A stretch of DNA of 10,164 bases from Phycisphaerae bacterium. Lineage in GTDB: Bacteria > Planctomycetota > Phycisphaerae > UBA1845. A program made the translations under genes and the position numbers. The stretch's first letter is position 1; each line of letters begins with the position of its first letter. The notes under the pieces are model-generated. The model had not been told where the DNA came from. It ran no database searches and was given only the letters and a program-made list of their open reading frames with translations. The stretch is taken from positions 1-10,164 of the forward strand of contig JAJDDU010000220.1 of the NCBI GenBank assembly GCA_029260155.1. Reading direction: 5' to 3'. Positions 1 to 5,860 of this stretch are shown here, one piece after another.

Positions 1-305
1 TCCAACGCGTTGAGTTGCTCGAGCTGCGCCGCAGCCTCTTCGTCTCGGTGCAAACGGAACAGGCAAACAGCCATTCCGTATCGGCCGATCGGCGCCTTCG
101 CGTGCCCGGCATGTTCGGAAAGGAAGTCGCGATACTCCTCGACCGCCAGATCGTACATGCCTCGATTGAGCAACCCGTTGCCGCTGTGCAGGGCACGCAG
201 CTCATTCCCGGCGCCGCGTTCCGCGGTCTCCGTGCCCGCAAACGCGGGGACGATCCAGATGCCGACCGGGACAATGACGCGGAACGCCGCAGACAGATGA
301 CGCAT
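1..305 (-). CDS. Secreted TPR-like protein, N-terminal part (cut by left window edge)
   Basis: The first 101 codons of a gene that runs off the left edge, so no stop is visible. The ATG (303-305) follows an AAAAGGAG ribosome binding site with 5 bases between, which fixes the start. Residues 1 to about 26 (MRHLSAAFRVIV..., ending AFAG) look like a signal peptide: basic start, hydrophobic core, small residues at the cleavage point. The rest is helical; the stretch GNGLLNRGMYDLAVEEYRDF followed by FLSEHAGHAKAPIGRYGMAV reads like a tetratricopeptide hairpin (small residue, bulky, A..EY..F pattern), and a further helix contains HRDEEAAAQLEQL. TPR proteins of this kind act as extracytoplasmic scaffolds. 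It starts about 100 bases after the M56 gene stop on the same strand and may be in its operon. The exact role is unknown; confidence is high for a real gene and moderate for the TPR assignment. Confidence 0.8.
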   Translation of the reverse strand, partial: MRHLSAAFRVIVPVGIWIVPAFAGTETAERGAGNELRALHSGNGLLNRGMYDLAVEEYRDFLSEHAGHAKAPIGRYGMAVCLFRLHRDEEAAAQLEQLNAL

Positions 306-310
306 CACGA

Positions 311-318
311 CTCCTTTT
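311..318 (-). promoter_or_regulatory. Ribosome binding site of the TPR-like gene
   Basis: AAAAGGAG on the minus strand, ending 5 bases before the ATG at 305. It fixes the start of a gene whose end lies outside the window. Confidence 0.7.
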
Positions 319-406
319 CGATCCAATCGATGCGCGCAACCCGCCCCCACGGAACCGAACCGCGAGTGCGAGAGCGCGGCAACACCGCCGATTTCAACCC
401 TGGAGA

Positions 407-3058
407 CTACTCGTTCGATGAACGCTCTTCGGCGGCTGTCGCCTGCATCTCGAGCGTCTTGACACTCGCCGCCAAGAATGCGCGAGCAACTTCTTCCAAC
501 GCGGATGGGTCCGACTCTGCATCGGGAGTATCGGCTTCCGCCGTCGGCCGCGCTTTCGCACGCTCAGCCGATTTCAATGCCTTGGCGTAATCCGCTGCTG
601 CGCGGGAATGCGTACTTGTTGTGTCGGACCGGTCCACGCGATCGCGCTTCTGCGACGGCTCGATCAGGCGAAGGAACGCGCTGAAAACGGACTGCTCAAG
701 GGCGTTGCCCTGCACTTCGATGCTATCGCCTTGTGGCGTGACGAAGATCGGCACATCATCACGGACCATCAACGCGCTCAGCGCGTCGAGCTTGCCCTGC
801 GAAAGACGATACGTCTTGTGCTCGGTGTGGCCCTTGTCTCCGATCATGCTGACAAACGCCTGAAACGCTGCGTGCTGCTTGGGAGTTGCCTGTACTTCGA
901 TACCCTCATCCTTGGGCCGAACGTAAATGGGAACATCCGAGCGCACCATCAGCGTCGCGAGCGCCTCACGCTGACCCGCAGGGACGCGGTACATTCGCCA
1001 TCCCGTCGATCCGGAATCGCTTTCAACGCCGCGGTAGCGGAGTGCGTTCGGAAACTTCGGCGCCTTGGGCGCCTTCGGTGCTTTTGGTGCCCTTGGAGCC
1101 TTCGGCGCCTTCGGGGCGCGACCCACGTGCGTCCGTAGCTGTTTTCGCGCCGGCGGTGCGGACTGAGCATCTGAAAGACCATCTCGAATCAAGTCGATCT
1201 GGTCGGCCATGCGATCAATCTGCCGCTCGAGTTGCTTGAGACGCTTGGATAGGTTCTTCTTGGTCCTCAGGTCGACTGCCCCAGTGTCGCCGACCAGAAG
1301 AGGTTCGCCGAGCACTGTGTACAGGAGCGAGGGTTCTGCAGGCTCGGCAGAGGGAACCGCAACGCTGCGACCGTGTTCGAGATGCCTCGTGTACGTGTTC
1401 GCGCCTTCCGGCTGAGGAGCATCCGGCGCGGGCACGAAGAAATACGACTCCGAGCCCACGGCAACCGTCGACTTTTTGCACTCCGACGAGCACTTCGATT
1501 TGCATTCGTGTGTGTGTTTCGTCTTGCACACCGTGGGGGCTTTGCCCTTCGGGCACGAGATAGCGGGCGTAGCCACCCATCCCGCGACGGCAAGACACAG
1601 CACCAAAGTCATCCCGGACATCGAGAGTCTCGGCTTCTGCGATTCAGTCATCACCATCTTAAGTCTCCTTGCAAAGCGCCCCGCACGCCCGCTCGTCATG
1701 CCAATGCCGATCGGCACCACGCTATGCGGGGGGCGGCTGAGATACTGTTTCGTCTTTAGTAACGTTTCCGCGTAGACGCGACGTCGACGCGGAAACAACC
1801 ACGTCACCCACGCATCACAACAGAATTCAGCTTCTTCGTTGATTCGTCTGCGGACCCACCACACGAGCGGGTTCCACCAGTACACCGCACACACCGTCAG
1901 TTGCAGCCAGTTTACCCAGTGATCGCGACGGCGGACGTGTGCCAACTCGTGACACACCACGGCGCGCCGGCCGTCCTCGTCCAACTCCGACCACAACTGC
2001 TCGGGCAGAACGATGCACACCCGCCGGCCGCACAACACCATCGGAGATACCCGACGGCGAACCATCATCGCTTCAGGCGCACGCTTCATGCCCATTGCTT
2101 CGGCGCACTCACCGACCAGATTCGCGACAGATGGAGGCGCCGGATACGCTCGTCGAAGGCGCCCGCAGAAGACAGCGATGCAAATCGCCGCGTAACCCGC
2201 GCAAACCGCCACGCCCGAAAACCACACGCTCACCGGAATCGGCGAAATCGCTCCAACCGCATCGCGGACGGCTACCCAACCGCTCATCCACTCGCGCAAT
2301 GTCTCCGAACCGCGGGATTCATCCCGCGCGGGTGGAATCCCGCGGCTCGGAGCAGCGAGCGCAGGACCATTCGCAGCCGCCGACACGTCGTCGTCAGTTT
2401 TCGCAAGAGCGTCTGCGACACGATTCTCGTGAATCGGCTCCGCGCTTAGAACCTGCTCGGTGGCTTGAGCAACAAGAACGTCCAGCCGGCGCGCATCAAT
2501 GGGCGGAGCCGACCGCTTCGGAGCGGGCGACGCCGCCACAGGCAATGGGGCCGTCGAATACACCGTCTCGTCTCGCGGCGCCGGGCGCGAGAGAGGCGTT
2601 CTTGCGATTCTCCGGTCACGCGCGGGCACGCCCGAAAACGCAAGTTCCGTTTCATCGGGAACCGGCGCGACGCGCGTTTGCCGTTCAGGTCGAGCCCGGC
2701 GCGGACCGGAGGCCAAAGGAGGCGTAGAAACTCGCGCTGAATGCTCCGAGCCGCGGGATTCATCCCGTGCGAACATCCGTGTCGTCGGCCGCGCGACCGC
2801 TTGCAGATCGCCAGGCATCGTGTCTATTGGTACCTCGTCAACGGAGCCGACGGCTGAAACCAACCCGGAAATCAGATCGGACGTCGGGAGCGCCGACGCG
2901 GCCGCGTACCACAGAAGCGTAACCAGCCAAAGCGCGTGACGCGTGGACGGTCGGCAGGGCACCCATCGGCAGACTCCGGCGACGAGCAGCACGAGGGGAA
3001 TCGCCGCAAGTGCGTTACGCCACAAGGCCTGAAATATCAGGGCGATCCAGTCTTCCAT
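407..3058 (-). CDS. BlaR1-like M56 family membrane metallopeptidase with long extracytoplasmic C-terminal region
   Basis: An 883-residue membrane zinc peptidase, expected to relay a signal by proteolysis to the repressor encoded just upstream. Probable helices lie at about 8-30, 41-60, 274-298 and 478-498, with a hydrophobic stretch at 381-402. The M56 core has HELAH at 370-374 and the downstream ExxCD element (E411, D415); E411 is the likely third zinc ligand. Between helices 2 and 3 is a Pro/Arg/Ala-rich loop (about 70-255). After the last helix come a Cys/His cluster (C502, C511, H515, H517, C519, C523, C527), a coiled coil (about 597-628), seven AP(K/R) units (648-668), two homologous modules (690-740 and 750-800) and an Ala/Glu-rich tail. 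There is no penicillin-binding sensor domain, so it is not a classical BlaR1. The start has GGAG 8 bases upstream and lies 13 bases after the repressor stop, implying co-transcription. Family certain; ligand unknown. Confidence 0.9.
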   Translation of the reverse strand: MEDWIALIFQALWRNALAAIPLVLLVAGVCRWVPCRPSTRHALWLVTLLWYAAASALPTSDLISGLVSAVGSVDEVPIDTMPGDLQAVARPTTRMFARDESRGSEHSARVSTPPLASGPRRARPERQTRVAPVPDETELAFSGVPARDRRIARTPLSRPAPRDETVYSTAPLPVAASPAPKRSAPPIDARRLDVLVAQATEQVLSAEPIHENRVADALAKTDDDVSAAANGPALAAPSRGIPPARDESRGSETLREWMSGWVAVRDAVGAISPIPVSVWFSGVAVCAGYAAICIAVFCGRLRRAYPAPPSVANLVGECAEAMGMKRAPEAMMVRRRVSPMVLCGRRVCIVLPEQLWSELDEDGRRAVVCHELAHVRRRDHWVNWLQLTVCAVYWWNPLVWWVRRRINEEAEFCCDAWVTWLFPRRRRVYAETLLKTKQYLSRPPHSVVPIGIGMTSGRAGRFARRLKMVMTESQKPRLSMSGMTLVLCLAVAGWVATPAISCPKGKAPTVCKTKHTHECKSKCSSECKKSTVAVGSESYFFVPAPDAPQPEGANTYTRHLEHGRSVAVPSAEPAEPSLLYTVLGEPLLVGDTGAVDLRTKKNLSKRLKQLERQIDRMADQIDLIRDGLSDAQSAPPARKQLRTHVGRAPKAPKAPRAPKAPKAPKAPKFPNALRYRGVESDSGSTGWRMYRVPAGQREALATLMVRSDVPIYVRPKDEGIEVQATPKQHAAFQAFVSMIGDKGHTEHKTYRLSQGKLDALSALMVRDDVPIFVTPQGDSIEVQGNALEQSVFSAFLRLIEPSQKRDRVDRSDTTSTHSRAAADYAKALKSAERAKARPTAEADTPDAESDPSALEEVARAFLAASVKTLEMQATAAEERSSNE
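1055..1117 (-). repeat. In-frame 9-bp tandem repeat encoding AP(K/R) x 7
   Basis: Seven copies of a 9-base unit (GCN CCN AAR on the coding strand, one copy giving Arg) encode residues 648-668 of the M56 protein. Third positions vary between copies, so the tract is not a fresh expansion and the peptide may be under selection. A Lys/Pro-rich rod like this could act as a stiff spacer or bind polyanionic cell-wall or DNA material. Copy number may vary between strains. Confidence 0.85.
2303..2352. repeat. REP-like 50-bp palindrome inside the M56 coding sequence
   Basis: Two 25-base arms (2303-2327 and 2328-2352) form an inverted repeat with no spacer and 3 mismatches; each arm contains CCGCGGGATTC. 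On the coding strand the element encodes part of residues 236-252, including RDESRGSE. A related half-copy lies at 2744-2767 in the same gene. The shape resembles a REP/BIME-type dispersed palindrome that landed in frame within a low-complexity loop. I see no transposase linked to it. Confidence 0.7.
2744..2767. repeat. Second (half) copy of the REP-like element
   Basis: These 24 bases match the left arm of the 2303-2352 palindrome except at one position (CTCCGAG here, CTCCGAA there). They encode the same peptide, ARDESRGSE, at residues 97-105 of the M56 protein, in the same reading frame as the other copy (residues 244-252). Only one arm is present here. Confidence 0.7.
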
Positions 3059-3066
3059 CCCCGGCG

Positions 3067-3070
3067 CTCC
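3067..3070 (-). promoter_or_regulatory. Ribosome binding site of the M56 gene
   Basis: GGAG on the minus strand lies between the repressor stop codon and the M56 ATG, 8 bases before the start. It supports independent initiation of the second gene on a shared transcript. Confidence 0.6.
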
Positions 3071-3071
3071 G

Positions 3072-3473
3072 TTAAGACTTTGACCCGTCGTCTGAAGTAT
3101 CCAACTCGTCGATCATCTGCTGGAGAGATTTAATCTCGTCTTCGCTGAAACTGCCGGAGCGAATCAGTTGCAACACCAGCGGCGCTGCCGCTCCGTCATA
3201 CAACTGGCTCACAAGCGACTTGATGCGCGACTTGCGGACCCGGTCGCGAGACAACGTCGCCCGGAACACATACGCCAGCCCCGACTTGTCGCTGGCCACA
3301 AACCCCTTCTGCTCCAGCCGTGTGAGCAGCGTCTGCACCGTCGTGTAAGCCACGTTCCGCCCGCGTTCGTGCAAATGTGTCAACACATCCCGCACGGGCG
3401 AAGGCCCTTTTTCCCACAACGCCTTGAGTATCTGAAACTCGGCGCTTCCCAATTCGTATTCGCGTTTCGCCAT
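3072..3473 (-). CDS. BlaI/MecI/CopY-family transcriptional repressor
   Basis: A dimeric winged-helix repressor, 133 residues from the chosen ATG, normal for the family. It opens MAKREYELGSAEFQILKALW, matching the family's first helix; SPVRDVLTHL and the recognition-helix signature NVAYTTVQTLLTRLEQKGFV follow, then the wing (SGLAYVFRATLS) and a C-terminal dimerisation region (about residues 75-125). Family members bind dyads with ACA/TGT half-sites upstream of their own operon and are inactivated when the partner M56 peptidase is triggered; two such dyads lie just upstream here. A GTG 15 bases earlier (3486-3488) is an alternative start and has a better AGGA ribosome binding site, 8 bases away; I prefer the ATG because it fits family N-termini. 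The gene lies 13 bases before the M56 gene. The inducer cannot be told from sequence. Confidence 0.92.
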   Translation of the reverse strand: MAKREYELGSAEFQILKALWEKGPSPVRDVLTHLHERGRNVAYTTVQTLLTRLEQKGFVASDKSGLAYVFRATLSRDRVRKSRIKSLVSQLYDGAAAPLVLQLIRSGSFSEDEIKSLQQMIDELDTSDDGSKS

Positions 3474-3497
3474 GATGTATTCGAGCACTCCGCTGTT

Positions 3498-3515
3498 CCT
3501 ACTACACGTGTCGGA
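3498..3515 (-). promoter_or_regulatory. BlaI-type operator, proximal copy
   Basis: Minus-strand TCCGACACGTGTAGTAGG. It is an imperfect dyad centred on ACA-CG-TGT, with 5 of 7 positions symmetric in each arm. It resembles the TACTACA/TGTAGTA operators known for BlaI/MecI. It would cover or adjoin the expected transcription start of the repressor gene, 25 bases before the preferred ATG. Confidence 0.7.
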
Positions 3516-3518
3516 GAG

Positions 3519-3547
3519 AGCCTACTACAACTGTCGGACACCGTCAA
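3519..3547 (-). promoter_or_regulatory. Candidate promoter of the blaI-like/M56 operon
   Basis: TTGACG (3547 to 3542) matches a sigma-70 -35 box in 5 of 6 positions. Exactly 17 bases later is TAGGCT (3524 to 3519), a weak -10 with T, A and final T conserved. The distal operator fills most of this spacer, so repressor binding would block polymerase. The -10 is poor and planctomycete promoter rules are not well known to me, so this is tentative. Confidence 0.4.
3521..3538 (-). promoter_or_regulatory. BlaI-type operator, distal copy
   Basis: Minus-strand TCCGACAGTTGTAGTAGG, identical to the proximal box at 16 of 18 positions; the only differences are the two central bases. The two boxes are direct repeats 23 bp centre to centre, about two helical turns, so dimers could sit on nearly the same DNA face. 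Confidence 0.7.
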
Positions 3548-3703
3548 CGAAAAACCTGTCTGGATTTGTAAGCCCACGTCAGATTCGGCAAGCGCAGTGC
3601 CTGGAATCGATCGAAGTGGTTCGTAAGTTGGCCTCGCGTCCAGAGTTGCCGTGATGTGAGTCCGGTCGGAAGTGGATGCGTCGTCTTGCGGGCGTCAGCT
3701 CGT

Positions 3704-5860
3704 TTATCGTTGGGAAACCGAGTCTACAAACCGAAGCAATCGCCGCATGGTCTTGGTTCCCACGGTTTCCGGATCTGCGCCGAAGCGCAACTGGCAGACC
3801 ATGCCGTGACGTAGGAACGGCGACTCGGCCAACCCGGTGTCGACTGTGATCTCAAAGTACGGCTGAGCAGCTTCGGCGGTCTCCGGATTCACCGCGACGC
3901 TTCCTCCTCCGAGGTGGGTCAACGCTTCACTGGTGATCGTGCGTGAGGCCGCGGGTGTGATGGCTGTGATGTGTCCGCGGATGGACTCTCCCGGGCGCGC
4001 CAGAGATCTGATCTCTACTGAGTCGCCGATCCCAGGGATCGAGGAGGCCATCTCATCTTCGGCGAGGATTGCTCGAACCTGCCATGTGCCGGACGCAACG
4101 CTTGCTACGGGGTCGCCTTCTTGAAGGAACCTCCCAAAGTCCGTGGTTCGTAGGCAATCGGTGATCGCTCCCGGTGTCTCCGCCCTGACCGTTAGGTCGG
4201 CTTCATCACGGCGTCTTCGCTCCTGCTCATCTCGGAGCACGCTGAGTTGCTCCTGTTCCTGCTTTGCCATCGCGGGATCATCAACCTCGAAGACGCGGTG
4301 CCGTATGCTGGAGGCCTCGATCACAGCCGAAACCTCCGCCATGCGTTCGGCGAGTGTCTCGTTTTCCAGTTCGGCCAGGATGTCGCCTGGCGCGACGCGA
4401 TCACCAAGTCGCATGGGAATGGATCGGATGAACCCGGCCACGCGTGTGCGGATCACGTAATCGTCGGTACGTTCGAACACCCCGTCCGCCCGAACCGAGG
4501 ACGGGACCGGGATCAGTAGAACCATGCCCGGCGCGCCGATCAACAGCAATGTGCTGAGGACCACCGCCCGTCTTCTCACAGGTGCCGTCTCATCGGACCG
4601 CCACAGGTAGCGCGTTAGTCGCACCAGCATACCGAACACGGTACTGCCGAAGAGAAGCCCAGCCAGTCCCAGCCCCACGCCCGGGATCTTATAGGCGACG
4701 ACGGCGGCGATTCCGATGATGATCGACACCCGGTAAATCGACGCCGCGATTCCGAAGCTCAGTAGGAAGGCGCGCAAGCGAAATCCGACGACGGGCGCGG
4801 TATCACGTAACGACAAAAAGATCCGCTTGGCCACGCCGGCAGTGAACTTCGCGGACCGTGCCCGGAGGTTCGGAATCTCAAGCAGATCGCTAAGCACGTA
4901 GTAGCCGTCGAAACGCATGAGCGGGTTGATGTTGAAGAATGCGGTTACCACGCTCGCCAGGACTATGACGTTATAGGCCAGATCGTGCAGCCTACCGGGC
5001 TCGGTCATGGACCACAGCAGAACAGCCAGCGCCGCGAGGATACTCTCCACATACATGCCGGCCAGGCAGACGATAACCCGGTCCCGCCTTCGGGTGAAGC
5101 CCCAACACGCGGTCGCATCGACATAGGCGCAAGGTGTGAACATGATGAGGTAGGCGCCCATTTCCGGGACGTATCCCCCGAACCGCTTCGTGGCGTAGGC
5201 GTGTCCGAATTCGTGAAAGAGCTTCAACACGATGAGCGTCAACCACATCATGGGCAGGTTCTGGGGCAGCAGGACGCCCTGGATCGGCTGGATCAGTTCG
5301 TGAAAGCTCTTGAACGCGACAAAGCCTGCGACGGCGACGAGGCACACCCACAAGCAGAAGAACCAGCGGCTGAAGACGTGTTTCCCGTAATGCAGCGTTC
5401 TTTCGAGAAACCTGTCCGGGTTGACGAGCGGGATCTGTAGAAAAAGGAACCCGGTTACCTTCTGCTTGAGTTTCAGCTTTTTCTGGCGGACGTAGCGGCG
5501 ATAGAGCAGTTTATCATCGGAGAAGGGTAGACTCAGAAATCCCAACTGATGGAGTCGAAACACGAAATGGTAGAATCTCTCTTCATCTTCCTGCGCGAGG
5601 GTATGGTGCGCGACGAGTTCCTCGAAAACCTCTTGCAACTCGCGGCGACGATCAATGGCCACGAATATGGTGTAGTCCGCCGGGTCGAAGCGGTGGTTCT
5701 GGAGGGTCATGGGATCGGTCACCACGTAGGCCGGCTCGCCTCTGAAGAGATGCCGTGTTACCGAGAGATCCTGACGCGTTCCGACACGCACGTTTCGCAG
5801 TCGATCGGCGTAGGAACTCGGTAGTTGAGCGTTGGTGCTTGGCGCTGTCGTCGCTGTCAT
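3704..5860 (-). CDS. M50 (site-2 type) membrane metallopeptidase fused to a HlyD-like lipoyl/barrel domain
   Basis: 718 residues. The cytoplasmic N-terminus (about 20-135) resembles the PqqD-like winged domain found in this family. Membrane segments lie at about 163-188, 203-222, 260-284, 293-312, 365-410 and 434-452. The zinc site is HEFGH at 216-220, with NPLMRFDGY at 312-320 giving the third ligand (D318). Behind the last helix is an extracytoplasmic adaptor: a first lipoyl half (about 464-500), a charged helical insert (505-560), the second half (558-590) and a barrel region (594-692). This layout matches YydH-like putative peptide zinc metalloproteases, which work with HlyD partners in export or maturation of secreted peptides or proteins. 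The ATG at 5860 overlaps the upstream stop as ATGA, implying translational coupling; a longer frame to 5971 would overlap the upstream gene by 115 bases and is rejected. Family is sure, substrate unknown. Confidence 0.92.
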   Translation of the reverse strand: MTATTAPSTNAQLPSSYADRLRNVRVGTRQDLSVTRHLFRGEPAYVVTDPMTLQNHRFDPADYTIFVAIDRRRELQEVFEELVAHHTLAQEDEERFYHFVFRLHQLGFLSLPFSDDKLLYRRYVRQKKLKLKQKVTGFLFLQIPLVNPDRFLERTLHYGKHVFSRWFFCLWVCLVAVAGFVAFKSFHELIQPIQGVLLPQNLPMMWLTLIVLKLFHEFGHAYATKRFGGYVPEMGAYLIMFTPCAYVDATACWGFTRRRDRVIVCLAGMYVESILAALAVLLWSMTEPGRLHDLAYNVIVLASVVTAFFNINPLMRFDGYYVLSDLLEIPNLRARSAKFTAGVAKRIFLSLRDTAPVVGFRLRAFLLSFGIAASIYRVSIIIGIAAVVAYKIPGVGLGLAGLLFGSTVFGMLVRLTRYLWRSDETAPVRRRAVVLSTLLLIGAPGMVLLIPVPSSVRADGVFERTDDYVIRTRVAGFIRSIPMRLGDRVAPGDILAELENETLAERMAEVSAVIEASSIRHRVFEVDDPAMAKQEQEQLSVLRDEQERRRRDEADLTVRAETPGAITDCLRTTDFGRFLQEGDPVASVASGTWQVRAILAEDEMASSIPGIGDSVEIRSLARPGESIRGHITAITPAASRTITSEALTHLGGGSVAVNPETAEAAQPYFEITVDTGLAESPFLRHGMVCQLRFGADPETVGTKTMRRLLRFVDSVSQR

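Noticed and set aside
360..379. Short hairpin CCGCG, 10 bases, CGCGG between the M56 and TPR-like genes
   Set aside because: A 5-bp GC stem is expected by chance at this GC content. No T-tract follows, and it does not match the palindromic element inside the M56 gene.
15..590. 191-codon plus-strand frame at the left edge
   Set aside because: It is antisense to the signal-peptide gene (1-305) and to the end of the M56 gene, both of which have better coding evidence. The product has no recognisable domain.
1939..2727. 262-codon open frame on the plus strand
   Set aside because: It lies wholly antisense to the M56 gene, in its Pro/Arg-rich loop. The product is an Arg/Pro-rich low-complexity sequence with no domain, as expected from a GC-rich opposite strand.
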